Assembly: GCA_963920765.1 (NCBI GenBank)
Contig: OY987245.1
Location: forward strand, 17,748,727-17,812,726
Direction of reading: 5' to 3'
Source: Ulota crispa
Lineage: Eukaryota; Streptophyta; Bryopsida; Orthotrichales; Orthotrichaceae
DNA length: 64,000 nucleotides
In this document: positions 23,617 through 35,428 of the stretch, in pieces
Position numbering within the stretch: the stretch's first letter is position 1
How the letters are laid out: every line of letters begins with the position of its first letter
Notes under the pieces: model-generated
What the model was told of the DNA's origin: nothing
Database searches by the model: none
Seen by the model: only the letters and a program-made list of their open reading frames with translations
Position numbers and translations under genes: made by a program

Positions 23617-23971
23617 CTCTTAAACGTTGGGCTCATCTCCGTGGCCAGCCTGCTACAGTGACTTCTACAGTGTTTTTCTAGGACTTCAGAACTATGATTG
23701 GTGTAACAAGTGCCCAGCTAGTTGCAAAAGTAAACATAACAAGTTGACCTCACAAAAATTGTAGAAAGGGTAGTATGGATCTTCTCACAATTTGGATTGT
23801 TTAAAAATATGAGTGTATTTGATGAAGTTATTTTTTGCCTTCCATAAAGGAGCATGTGATTATGATCACTTGTGGAAAAAAATCAGATGAAAATCTGCTT
23901 TCTTCTACCATACAGAATGTTTTTTCAGAGGCAAAGGACGAGAAACGTCCTTCTGGACGTTTAGGGGTTAA
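23613..23971. mobile_element. TTAA-type element, 359 bp, abutting the family B copy
   Basis: The right end is GGACGTTTAGGGG followed by TTAA at 23968-23971. Its reverse complement, CCCCTAAACGTCC, matches the left sequence TTAGCTCTTAAACGTT at 23613, which has a decayed terminus. The four bases at 23613-23616 would serve both this element and the one before it. Confidence 0.6.
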
Positions 23972-25348
23972 GGTTAAAATGACAGAAAAAACAAGGAAAA
24001 TCTATCTCTGAGGTACACGTGAGCTGGATCTTACAACAAAAAGGACAAACTGAAACTCATGCACCAAAAGTACCACAGAGGGAGAATGAAAATCGGCACA
24101 AAAGGAAGACCTATGGGGAAAAGGCATGAGGAAAAGGTTTAGGGAAAAGATATGGCTAAGAATACAGTAGGTGCTTTTTTCGTTTGTTTCTATAGGTCAA
24201 GCCGTCAAGCAACATGCACCCGAACAATGCGTGCAGGTAACGAAAGACGGATAGGACCATCCAGGGGTTTTTTTTTGTTTGTTTTGGACCGGCAGCTTCT
24301 CAGGCCATATGGCAAATTTTAGTGGTGCAAATATGGTCACACAAGATTTTTTTTTAAGTGTAAAATTAGGTTACAAGTGTTTATATTTTGAGCTTGATGA
24401 TTGTGATTAAATTTTTCTAAAATCAAAAATTGATGTTGCAAGAATGAATTTTTTGAAAATATGGGTCACAAAATCCAAAAATTTATAACAATAGAGACAT
24501 TATCTCAAAGAAACTTAAGGGCGGCTTGATTTCTAAATAATACAACTCCACACACTCTGATGATCACTTTGTTTTCTATTTGAGTTCCTAATTGACTGGC
24601 TACAAACAACAACATATTCTTTTTTCTAATGCTTAGCATTTAGATTTGGAATGTTGAACAACATCTGAAACCAAGACGTTATTTTTTCTTCATTTTTTTG
24701 TATAGGCTTGAAGCTTGAGTTTTTTTTTTGTAGATTTCTAGCTTTTTAAAACCTAAAAAAAATACCATGGGACTATCCATGTGACTGCACATTCATTCAT
24801 ACAATTGCTATCAAAATTAAACTTAACCTCTATCTAGACCAATATTTGGAGAGTTTTTATAGTTTCACCGGCTGAAATCCATCAATTCCCAATTTCAACC
24901 AAATATTCATGAGCATGCACCAGTTACTTGCAGTAAAACTTTTATACTTCTACTATAATGTACTATTATTATGTTTTTTTGGGAAAACATGTGGCCAATT
25001 TTTTATTCAGAAGTTTCAAGTCTTTACCGTTTTTTTTGCAATTTCAACCAGTTGACAATCTACTAACCGCCGGTTCTCCCCTAACTCTGATCCAGACAGC
25101 CAAATCGGTTTTTTTTGTCGGATTGGAGGTGACGATTTCAACCAATTTTTCACCCGCTTTATTTCAGTGTTGAGGTAGCTTGTATGAAAATGAAGTAAAT
25201 TGCACCACATAAGGGTAGTCACTAGCTCCTCCTACGAGGATGAAACTTCAATGTGAAGAATGAGAAGGTGTAGAGTGGAAACAGGGGCCAATGGGAGGGT
25301 GAACAATATTGAGGACATGCAAGCAACTCTTGCCTTGGGGAGATCGCT
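23972..25348. other. Intergenic DNA without a recognisable gene
   Basis: AT-rich with T-runs near 24270 and 24720. No gene or clear element boundary. Confidence 0.4.
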
Positions 25349-25643
25349 ACACTGAATATTGCGTTTAGGTTGCTCGACACTAATTTCTCAACAATTTGCA
25401 CTATATAGATATTTACTGTTGTTACAGTGTTTTTCAGCAAAAATTACTGCAATAAATCATTTTTAGACAACAATGAAGCTATAAAAGGATAAATTAGTGG
25501 CTTTCAAATCATTAACCATGGGAAATCTGAATATTTAATGTGTTGCATGCGCCTCCAAGTGGCCAAGTGATGAGTCGTGAGGTAACTTACCGGGGTAAGG
25601 CAACCTAATTGTCAAGGCAACCTAAATGCAATATTCACTATAG
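25349..25643. mobile_element. MITE with CACT..ATATTGCGTTTAG ends
   Basis: The left end ACTGAATATTGCGTTTAGGT and the inverted right end CCTAAATGCAATATTCACTA are complementary over about 20 bp. The interior shares the 'cctccaagtggccaagtgatgag' type block with the copy at 55748-56052 (inverted there). Confidence 0.75.
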
Positions 25644-26336
25644 CCTATATTTTAGAAATCACGTGAGTTAAAAGATAGGGTCCATTTAATTCAAAGGACA
25701 AAAAAAATTATATATAATATGTAGAGCTACTATAGGGTTCATGAAATACTATACATTTTAGTATATTTAAATGAGGGTATGTAAAAACATTAGGTAGTAG
25801 GATTTTTTACTAGTAAATTAGCATTGACAAATAGGGGTTGTAAAAAAAAATTGTGTTGTTTGTTGCTCTCTATGTTAAACTATTTTAAATACATGCCACA
25901 GAATTGAGAAATACTAAAAACTTTTTAATAAAAAATTTCACATGTGCAATAGCCCTTTAATTCATATGCTTGTTATTGGTTTCATGGTGAATACCATGTG
26001 TGCATATGTAATAGAAAGAAATGTTTTTTTTTAATGAATAATGTAGATAGGACAAAATTGGACAAATAAAATTTATACATAAAATAGCCCCATTTAAAAA
26101 CCAAATGAATGAATTTATAAAAAAACATAGGGTACCAAAAATAAAACCCACGTAGCTTTTTATATAAAAATACAATCATTTTAAATACCATATTTTGGAT
26201 AAATAGGCTTACATCAAATACCCTCTTAACTCACGTGTATACCATGAAATTATAATGAGTGATCTCCCCAAGACTCTTGCATGTTTTGCAATATTGAGCC
26301 AAGGTGGAAAAGCATTTCTTTTCCATTCGCCTGGAA
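25644..26336. other. AT-rich intergenic DNA without a gene
   Basis: Very AT-rich. Short minus-strand ORFs near 25957-26191 are rich in Phe, Tyr and Ile simply because of base composition. Confidence 0.4.
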
Positions 26337-26645
26337 AATGTGAAAGTTTCGACATTAGGGAGGCTTCAAATATCAAAATTTTCACGTGATTCACTTTGCA
26401 ATTCACCTCAATGAATTCACTAGTGAATAGCGAGGTGAGTCACCTCTAGAATTCACTCCTAACGTGATTCACATTAAAAGTAAACTTCAAAAACTCATTT
26501 TTGCACAGCTCATCCTCACAAGTGTCTTAGAAGCTTAGACCCCCAACTTGTGCACAAAACCCTAATTGCAAACTTACAGGTGTTTTGGACTTTGGGCATG
26601 CAAGTGAACGGAAATAATTCACTAGTGAACTGGGACCTTGTGATG
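26337..26645. repeat. Dispersed repeat with TTCACTAGTGAA palindromes
   Basis: Near-copy, in inverse orientation, of 48897-49205. Shared blocks include 'attcactcctaa', the region around 'gtgcacaaaaccctaat', and the palindrome TTCACTAGTGAA near each end. No coding capacity. Confidence 0.65.
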
Positions 26646-26954
26646 TGAGAAAATTGTAGGCCATATTTTTTTTGAAGCCCCTAACTAAATTTTGGAATTT
26701 TAAATTTAGATATGGATTTAGAGATCTTACATTTGTATGACACCCAAGAAAAGAATATAATTGAAATTAAAATAAAATAGGAGCTAACTATTATTATCAC
26801 CCTTGTTTGGAAAGTAACTTGCCATGCAAAACGTGGCGAGAGTCGTGCATAGATCTTAAATGTTCACTCAATGCTAGCACTTCTCTATGAAGGTATTACA
26901 ACATCTCCTCCAACCCTCCAAATGTCCAAGCCTCTTCAATTCCTCTATGTCCTT

Positions 26955-27876
26955 TTAACCCCTAAAATTCTTTTGTGCTTAGAGGCCCGAAACTGCTTCA
27001 AAATACTAGTCCCCAAACCAGGGTCAAAATATTCATTGAAACTTACTTTTTCACAAATCCAACCATAGGATCCTTTAGTTGATTTGCACAACTACACTGT
27101 CCCAAAATTTTAGAATGAATATCCCCACCAGTTGCAAGATCAATGTGCCCAAACTTCAAGATGTAGGCTATTCTAATCCTTCTGAAGGTGAAGTTTTGTT
27201 TTTCAAACTTTTTAGAGAAAAACACGTATGTTGTATTTCTTGTGCAATTTTGGCAATATGTTGGAAAATGGGTTGAAAGCATATGTAAAAAAATTTAACC
27301 AAAAAAAACTTTGGATTCATTTTTACAAAAATTGTAAAAAGAAAGCTATTGATGAATGAAAGATGTAACTTATATGCTAATAAGTTTTGGAAGAATTTGA
27401 AAATTGTTAATCCCAATGGTGAGAATGCTCTAATAGACAATTAGTAACTTTCCTTTTCATTTTCATTTGTGAATTCTCAAAGTTGAGAGTAAAAGATAAC
27501 TTTATATGTTTTTTCTACCCTCTTCCTACCTTCATTGCCCGCAAAATAAAACTCCTTTTAACTCTTACCTCATTATTTGGAATTGAGTGATTCAATTTTA
27601 TTTGAGTATGTATCAATCTATACAATTATATAAAAATAAAAAATAAAAAAATTTAGAATATAATTTTTGCTGCCCGGTTTGACATGGGAATTGAGAAAAC
27701 CTTATAGCTTTTGCATTACTTATTGGAATGCCTTGAAATAAAGCTTCACATGTAGATTATGATGAGTAGCATCCATCCTAAAAACTTCATGAAAAATTTC
27801 CAAATTATGAAGTCAATAGAGCTTGCCCAAGTTCTCATAAAGCCCAAAGTGGGCTTCTTAGGCCTTTAGGGGTTAA
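26955..27876 (-). mobile_element. TTAA-flanked non-coding element, family A-like
   Basis: TTAA at 26955-26958 followed by CCCCTAAAATTC, and GGCCTTTAGGGG followed by TTAA at 27873-27876. The length of 922 bp is that of family A. The block 'taatcccaatggtgag' is shared with the 2010-2938 copy. Its short ORFs (27043-27440) are not genes. Confidence 0.78.
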
Positions 27877-28325
27877 GAGGGGATGGCCACTTGCATCCCT
27901 AATAGTGCAACTTGCTATGTATAGTGCCAACCAATTACAAGTCAAGAAACTTCCAAAAACAATAAAGTAAGCTATGACAACAAGAAAATATAGCTCGTAG
28001 AGGGTTTAGAGACCCATTCAAAAATGGCTTATTTGAAGGGGAAGATAAATGTAGGAGTTGACACTTGACACTGCTAGAATTGGTTGCTTTTCATCTAGAT
28101 TTGAGAGGGGCCTCGAGTTTTGAAGAGTTGCAGAAGACGCTCTTACTTGCCTTTGTGACTACCCATATAGAAATTTGTCTATAAAATGTTCCCTTGTAGG
28201 CGATGAGGTAGCCGCACTATAGTAGCACAAATGATAATAGAAAGTGCAATCCCAAAATTGCCTTCTATGTGGCCTTGAAACTTGGTTGCTGACACGGATG
28301 TCTAACATTCCAGTCCGTAGTCTAA
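27877..28325. other. Intergenic DNA without a recognisable gene
   Basis: No supported feature. A minus-strand ORF (28159-28557) overlaps the next element and matches no family I know. Confidence 0.35.
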
Positions 28326-28731
28326 TAAGGTAGAAGCGCCCAAAAGTGACACTTACCTTAGATGTGGTAATTTGGAGGGTCTTTTGAGAATATAATGACA
28401 TGTGCTTATTAGAAAATGGTACAGATACAAGCAAAATTGTTTTTGAAATTTTTTGAGATTGTGTGAATGAATTACAAATTGTTGCAGGTAACTCCCTAGA
28501 TTGACCTATTGTAAATACTAGACCCCCAAGAAAACGACAACAAAAAGACCACGTCATGACAAAAAAAGATCATGTCACATATAATCATAAACCATCACCT
28601 ACACAAGTTTTGTTCCCTTTTGTTAATTTACTTATCTAGTTTTGGTACAAGAGCGCTTAGCTTTAGGTTTATCTATAGAATTTGATGTTCTTTAAACGGC
28701 TAGTGTCACTTTTGGGTGCTTCTACCTTATA
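28326..28731. mobile_element. MITE with AAGGTAG termini, second copy
   Basis: The left end AAGGTAGAAGCGCCCAAAAG continues to GTGACACTTACC. The inverted right end ends TTTTGGGTGCTTCTACCTTA. These are the same terminal repeats as 7684-8005. Confidence 0.65.
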
Positions 28732-29327
28732 TAGGGCTGGGCAACATAGGATTCATGGATACCCATCTTGAGTATCTGTACTGATTCAGCGTTTAAATTT
28801 CTAACAAAAAATTTGCCAGTTCTGAAAGATATCGCCCACTGATTTTACTTCCCTCCAGATAGACAACGAAGAACTCGTTCGCCAGAAATTGGATCAAGTG
28901 CTGGTGCTGAATTTGCTGACAGTACCCCAGATTCACAGGAGTTTTCTAATAGCAAAATTTCCGATAGCTTTCTAGCCCAAAAAAGTGGTCCACAGCAGGG
29001 TTCTTTTTCTGGGGAATTTTGCCTAGATCGTACCTCAGACGACCTCTGGCTACCATTACACTAAGAATTTCGGGTTGAAAAGTGGTTGAATAGCCATATC
29101 CCTCTTTGACTTTGAATAAATCCCAGTTGGCCAAATTTTGGGTGAAAGAAACTTATACTTTCCAATGGGAGCCAAATTTTCCTTACCTGCGTGCATTCTG
29201 AGGTGCGGGTCGCTCTACCCTGACCAAACCAAAATAAAAACCCTGGTCAAATCACTAATGTAGCAACTGACACTCTGACTCCAAACTATCTCAAGATGAC
29301 AAGATGCAGTGCACAACAGTGGCAACA
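28732..29327. other. Intergenic repeat-rich DNA
   Basis: The stretch at about 29185-29250 ('ctctaccctgacc' to 'accctgg') is a second copy of the tail seen at 3910-3985. No gene supported. Confidence 0.35.
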
Positions 29328-29760
29328 TCATAACATTTTCATGCAAGCATGACAAAAATACACTTTAGAAAATATAGAAGCTTTAGCGCCGTCGCCGGAG
29401 GAGGCAAAGAAAAGAATGCCGGAGGAACACTGGCAGGCCCACTGGGACCCAGAATCCCAAATATGGTCGCGTCCGCATATGCGGACCCAGTCATGGCGCC
29501 ACTGAATGTGGCGTGCTCCAAGTTCTGTCCATATTCGCTGGCGACGTCGCAAAAGCGACAGCATCCCCAGGTTGCTTCCAACCTGCACCGGCTCCGGAGG
29601 CGCACGTGAGCATAGCTCCCTGATCCTGGTGATCCATCTGCATTGCGACCAAGAATCCATCGGGGAGTCCACTGACCAAATGCCTGCATCGACATCTCCG
29701 AGACGAGTTCCAGTGCTCTGGTTAGTGTCGGAACGTCAATTTGTGAATTGATGCCATGAA
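29328..29760 (-). other. GC-rich island with overlapping ORFs, possibly a broken gene
   Basis: The composition jumps to gene-like GC. Three overlapping minus-strand frames stay open for 62-118 codons. One ends in a Pro/Ala-rich linker and hydrophobic tail (PPPATALKLLYFLKCIFVMLA is its end, given here as features: Pro-rich, then Leu/Phe/Val-rich), as in GPI-anchored wall proteins. Another reads VSGLPDGFLVAMQMDHQDQG. No complete domain is recognisable and no in-frame start with a signal peptide is found. A frameshifted remnant of a secreted protein gene is possible; I am unsure. Confidence 0.25.
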
Positions 29761-30436
29761 AAAAATCCAGTCCTTTCTATGTAGAACGTTGAGCAGATCT
29801 GGCGGACATTGCTGCGTGGCGCAGAGATTCGTTAGCTGCTTCGATCTGGCGCTCTTACCGATCCGTCTCGCAGCTGCACGTGATCGGGGATGGTAGTAGA
29901 TCGTTATATTAGGAAATAGATGTTACCGTCATTCGAGCTCGGTCATGTTGACGAGATTACTGAAAGCAAGTGCGAATTTTGTGGAATCTAAGACGGGCAC
30001 TTGAACGGACATTGCATCGATTGCGCGGGCTGGTGACATTCTGAGTGTTTGATTGCTCCTGTGAAGAAATTGCTGCTATGATTCATGCTGCGACGCTGTC
30101 CTCGGATATGAAAGCATTCTGTGCTTAGTCCTTCTCAGACGCTTGTGATTCATCTGGCAGTGGTCCTCTGATTTCGAGAAACTCGGCGTAACGCTACAAT
30201 GGCGATCTTCAAGATGAGCTCTGATTCGTAAGCATTCTGATATCGAGTGGTATGATGATGTGACAGCCAGTGGTTTGCCCAGTGCATGCAAGGCGAGTGG
30301 GTGGAATCTGGAGGTCCTTGCCAGCGATGGCCTTTTTGGATAGACAGGAGGCACTTCCGGTGCGCGTCTCCACGTTCGGGCAATCGATCTGATCGATTGG
30401 CTACATGGTTCGCAAGTGGTAGTGCACGCGACAGCG
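29761..30436 (+). promoter_or_regulatory. Upstream and leader region of the phytocyanin receptor kinase
   Basis: Gene-like base composition with no supported ORF on the plus strand. The minus-strand ORFs at 30076-30625 are shadows of exon 1 and its leader. No convincing TATA box seen. Confidence 0.3.
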
Positions 30437-32290
30437 ATGATGCGAGGGTTGAGCCCAAAATATCGAACGGCGGCGCGAACGCTGGCGCTGGTTCTGATAT
30501 TTCTGAAGCTGATAGGAGTGAGCCATGGTGAAGACTGGCTCGTGGGCGGAGAGACGCAAAAGTGGAACTTCCCCCCGAGCTCCGCATGGTACGAGGACGT
30601 CTGGGCGAAGAACATCACCTTCCATGTCGACGACCAGCTGAGTAAGTAACTACTCCATGGATGTCTCCACTCTCGTTGAATGTTGGCATTCGATGGAACT
30701 GCGAATCAAATCGGTGTCGCCGAGTTCTGGCAAATTTGACAGCTGCAAATGACGAATGTATTTTGTGCAGTTTTCAGCTACACAAGCGGTCTGCACAATG
30801 TTCTGGAGCTCGGGAGTCAGGAAGACTACGACAGTTGCAATCTGGCGATGATCAACGTGACGTTCAATTCGGGCTACGACGTGGTGCGCTTGAACTCGAC
30901 CGGATGGCATTACTACGTGTGCGGTGTGCTGGGTCACTGCGCTCTGAGGAACCTCAAGGTCAAAATCTGGGTCAATGCGACCGGGGATGGCGCTCGGATT
31001 GCCAGCAAGGGATCCAATCTGCCGCTCATCGCCGGCGCCGTCGTGGGCATCGCATTGCTCATGATCATCGCGGCCTCCGCTGTCTGGTTCTGCCGACGCC
31101 GCAAGCGCAAGATTCTAGGTAGCAGCCGAAGCGCGGGTTCGGGGCGGAAGAACCCGCTCGTCCCCATCGTCACTCTGGGCATGGATGGCCCGCGCGTGTT
31201 CACGTACAAGGAGCTGGCGCTGGCGACGAAGAACTTCTCGCGGTCCGAGCTGCTCGGGCGCGGTGGGTTCGGGAGCGTGTACAAAGGGCAGCTCAGAGAT
31301 AAATCCTTCGTCGCGGTGAAATCCATTTCGAAGGACTCCCGACAAGGGGAGAACGAGTTTCTGGCGGAGGTTTCCATCATCGGCAAAATCCGGCACCGGA
31401 ACTTGGTGCGCCTGCGGGGCTGGTGTATCGAGAGGGAGAAGTTGATGGTGGTGTACGACTACATGCCCAACGGGTCTCTGGACAAGTGGATCGCCACCGC
31501 GGACGAGCAGGAGGAAGGCACCCCTTTGCTGCAGTGGAGCTCGAGGTACAACATTCTGAGTGGGATTTCTGGAGCTTTAGCGTACCTTCACGAGGAGTGG
31601 CAACAATGCATTCTCCATCGCGATGTGAAGCCGAGCAACATCCTGCTAGACGAGAAGTTCAACGCGTACCTGGGCGACTTCGGCATGGCCAGGCTGATCG
31701 ACCACAACAAGATGGCGTACTCGACGGTGGTCGCGGGAACAATGGGCTACCTCGCGCCGGAGCTGCCGCACACTCGAAAGGCGACGCCGAAGACGGACGT
31801 GTTCAGCTTCGGCGTGCTGGCTCTGGAGGTCACGTGCGGACGGCGCGCTTTCGACCCCAACTTGCCGCACAACGAGATTTACTTGCTGGACTGGGTGTGG
31901 ACGATGCACCAGAACGGCAGCCTGCGCAAGTGCGTGGACGCGCGTCTGGGCGATGACGTGGACGTGATGCAGAGCCGGCTGACGCTGCATCTGGCGCTGC
32001 TGGCATGTCACCCTGACCCGGCGTCTCGACCCAGCATGCGGTTCATTCGGCAGGTGTTCAATGGCGACCTTTCGCTGCCCACCATTCCTCCCTCTCGCCC
32101 CGTGATCTCGTACTCGTGGAGCTCCACCGTGCAGCCGATGCAGGAGTGCATTTCTATAGAGGTGCAACATTCCCCTGGAAACACCGAAGATTCTGTAAGC
32201 ACCGACAAAACGCTCGCACCTGTAGTAGCACCTGCTTCTAGGCAGCCGTCGTCTCTCGCAATCACGCATAATACCTACAGAAATTACTAG
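30437..32290 (+). CDS. Receptor-like kinase with phytocyanin ectodomain and LecRK-type kinase
   Basis: Predicted plasma-membrane receptor Ser/Thr kinase, 574 residues. Exons 30437-30641 and 30771-32290 join in phase 1 at Ile69. The signal peptide is at about 1-31 (MMRGLSPKYRTAARTLALVL...). The phytocyanin domain runs from about 32 to 138 (DWLVGGETQKW; His77, Cys119, His124; Cys91 and Cys125 for the disulfide). The Met ligand of the fourth position is replaced by Asn129 or Leu130. The transmembrane segment is at about 154-175, followed by the basic stop RRRKRK. The kinase begins FTYKELALATKNFS. It has the Gly loop GRGGFGSVYKG, Lys252 (VAVK), HRDVKPSN at 351-358, DFG at 371-373 and an APE-type motif (LAPEL), so it should be active. 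Its sequence style (SGISGALAYLHEEW, ILLDEKFNAYLGDFG) is that of L-type lectin receptor kinases, but no lectin domain is present. The upstream in-frame codon at 30416 is GTG, so the ATG at 30437 is chosen. The ligand is unknown. Confidence 0.9.
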
Positions 32291-33577
32291 CGCTAGAGTA
32301 CCGCGTCGGTGTTTGCCTTTTTTATTTCCAGTTACCCATGTCGACTGATATGTGTCTGGGAGCTACGGGAGAGTTAATATAGGGGCCGATGCAAACAACC
32401 GTGCAGATCCTTTCCAATTCTACCCTTGGATCACCCCCAGCTGAGCCGGGCCTGTGCCCCTTCAGTGCGTTACCAGGGGTGTCTCTCCCGTCCTCAGACG
32501 CTATGCATGTACAATATTACATCAAACTTAGGGCAATCTAAGCACCCTGCTTCCGTGTCCATTTCAGCATTTCGTGTTTTTCTCTGTGCTTTTTTTCTGT
32601 CTTTGATTGGAACGAGTCTCGAGGACACGGTACCTTAGGTGGTCGGCAATGGCGATTGTGACTACTTCACTGATGATGTCAATTGGTCGTGATTAGGGCA
32701 GAATTAAATTGAGTGTCTGTCCTGCGTCAAATGGTTGTTCACTCTGGATGATCTGAACTGCGCAGAATCCGCTTGTTTTCAGCGCAAGCTGAGGGCTGTA
32801 GCATGAAAGTGTCGTCGTTGAAGTTTTGCTGAATGATCATGATGAGTACTAAAGGAGGCTCGAGTGGAGACCGTATGCGAAACGACATATCTACAGTGCG
32901 ACAGACCGACCGAGGCTTCAGCGGAGATATAGACCTCTTATCTCCAGGACACACTAAGCTTGGTCTATCGATTTGGCCAGTCTTCTTAGTCTCGACTGGC
33001 CAATTCCGTGGGTTCGTCTTGCTCGTAACGTTAAATGTTCTCCAGATTGCACTACCAGCATGATTTTTTTCTTGTAGAAACTGTGCACATGTGCATGACT
33101 GTGCGTCCACAGCTTGCAGAGATTAAGCAGTTGCTGGATCCAGTCTAAGAGCACGATCTCTCTGTATTCCACGAATATATGCCTTCTTCCGAAATTCCTG
33201 TGAATAGAGTAATATATTGTAGTGACACTGTACCTAGGATCCACTGTGCTGCCCGGGAGATTGATGTAAACGAGGCTCTCGCGGAAGATCTGGACTCTGT
33301 ATTTGTAGGTTTGAATGGGCAACGGTCATCGGTCTACGAGTTTTTCACGGGGGGCTCTTCTTAATTAAGGTTTTAGTGGGTCCCTTGGGCGCTTGACGAA
33401 CTGCCCTGCTTACGTGCTATTTCGTCCATATTACCAAGCTGTGCTATGGTTAATTGTTTTAGGTACTAGTGACTTCAATAAACACATAACCAATTTGGCC
33501 AGCAAAAACATAGTTTTATTGTAATATTGCCAGATGATTACATGAGCAGTTGCATTAGTGAAGGACTAATAAATCAT
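32291..33577. other. 3' flank of the receptor kinase and intergenic DNA
   Basis: Mixed composition that falls to AT-rich by 33400. The short ORFs on both strands show no family features. Confidence 0.35.
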
Positions 33578-33968
33578 GGGAGCGACTAGGTGGACACCCC
33601 CAATTGCTACGTGGACACCCCATGTCAAAACTATTAAATTTGAGATTATTATTACGGATATAAAATCAAAGAATAATTTAGTGGACATTTGCGTTTACTG
33701 GCGCTATAAACATACAACAAATCTACCTCATTTGTGACATGATCAAGAGTCAAATCAGTAAATGAAGGGAGCAATTAGTTTAACTCCTAACCGTGTCACA
33801 AATGAGGCAAATTTGTTGTGTGTTTGCAACAATTGTAGATGTAAACGTATGCTATAATATTGCTTTGATTTTGTTTCATATTTCAGTGTAATAATAATCT
33901 CAAATTTAATAGATTTGGCTATGGGGATGTTTGCATAGCAATTGGAGGGTGTCCACCTAGTCGCTCCC
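33578..33968. mobile_element. hAT-like MITE with long inverted ends, 391 bp
   Basis: The ends GGGAGCGACTAGGTGGACAC and GTGTCCACCTAGTCGCTCCC are perfect complements over 20 bp, and pairing continues. The flanks TAAATCAT and TTAATCAT agree at 7 of 8 bases, as an 8-bp target duplication would. That length suggests a hAT-type origin; a 9-bp Mutator-type reading cannot be ruled out. Confidence 0.8.
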
Positions 33969-35428
33969 TTAATCATTCCACAAGTCTTTTAGAATTCGGG
34001 AGTTATTGCACCATGTACCAAACGTGTGGGTATCATGGAGGAAGAGAGCCATGTATGTTGGCTCCCTGGGAGTGAGTGGAGCCACTCCGGCCCCACCAGA
34101 GGCAGGTGGACTTGTATACTAACGGAATACAACCAAGACAATGAATACTAAAGTAGACATACCCATAACGGAGCGTTTAAGAAATTGGACTCTATGTACC
34201 CAGATTGTTCATTTCAATTCTGAAATGAACAATCCAGGTACATACTATCTGATTTAGAACTTGTTGCAAATTGGGTGTGTCTACCTTAATTGTTGCTGAT
34301 CAACATTGGAGGACTCCCTTTTGCTCCTGCAAAAGCAAGAGCCCCCAACGCTACAATCCAACATCTTATTTGTTTTTTTCTTCACATTAGACCAGCCCCT
34401 CCGAGTGAGTATAGTATAACTGAATTCCCCCAGGTATTTGGGGAAAAATATACCTCCACCTAGGGAAAGAAAAACCCTGGTTAACAATGTTATGATACAT
34501 AGCTGTCGAGTGTGAATACAACGTCAAGTGCCACGTGGCATGTTGACAATGCTTAAGGGTTACAAAATCCTATGTTGCCCTAAAAACTAATCGTTTCTTT
34601 ACTTGATTGTCCAAAAATGAACAGCCACTGCACTACTAGAACCTGTAACTTGCTCAAACAACAGTGAAAGTCCCAGGATTTGGTCTTGGCTGCAGCTCCT
34701 AACAATCGAGTTCACTAGATGCTGATTTCCTTGACATCGGCAAGTTACTTAAAGCTTTGATGAGCACAACACCAACTATCAGAGGACAAAAATAAGTGGA
34801 GGACTCCATCTCTCGTGACCATAACAACATCAATTTGGACATAACCCAAGCAATAATTGGCACTTTACAAAATCAGGTCCACTACAGTGCAAGACAACAT
34901 AAACCAACAAAGACTTAACAATCACAAGAGCTATTCATAGCACCCCTCAGTAAGTTGAAATTCTTCATAACTATATGAAGGGGAGGTCTTAAGATAAAAG
35001 TTATGAATACAGATTGGAAATATTGTTTGCAAAAAGGAAGTTACCGGCATTCAAAGTCGGCAACTCTTAGACATTTTTGACATTTTTGGCCAATAATTTG
35101 CTGGTTTTTAATGCCTTGCACTATACAAGAAAGAATTAAAGGGATGTGAATGAAAATAGAACAGCACTCTAACGCAAGAAGGCAAATAAAAGGTAAAGCC
35201 TTGTCGTGAGATAAAGAATGCGGAGCCACGGCAGTGGCAAGGAATGCAGTTTTTGTAACAAGGCTATACTTCCATGTTATGCCTTCACAAGGATATCCTT
35301 TCATGCTACCGGGCATACTTTCAGTGAAAATAAGAAACCATAACGCTAAAGAAAGACAAGGCGCTCTCCATATCCGATGTGTGGTTGCCACCTCTGCAAA
35401 ACTGGGTTCCATTGATGTTTTGGATAGA
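33969..35428. other. Intergenic DNA between the kinase and the aminopeptidase homologue
   Basis: No gene supported. A palindromic 'cattgttcattt..aaatgaacaat' type repeat sits near 34204-34232. The 3' UTR of the minus-strand gene probably extends into 35000-35428. Confidence 0.35.

Noticed and set aside
28159..28557. Minus-strand ORF of 132 codons
   Set aside because: It crosses the end of the AAGGTAG MITE, has no domain features or biased composition, and is likely chance in repeat DNA.
31423..32269. Long ORFs in other frames over the receptor kinase
   Set aside because: Shadows caused by the GC-rich third positions of the real exon (Arg/Gly/His-rich peptides with no domain).
34485..34570. 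Possible further TTAA element (GGTTAAC near 34483, AAGGGTTAC near 34553)
   Set aside because: The ends do not form matching inverted repeats and no related copy is present.
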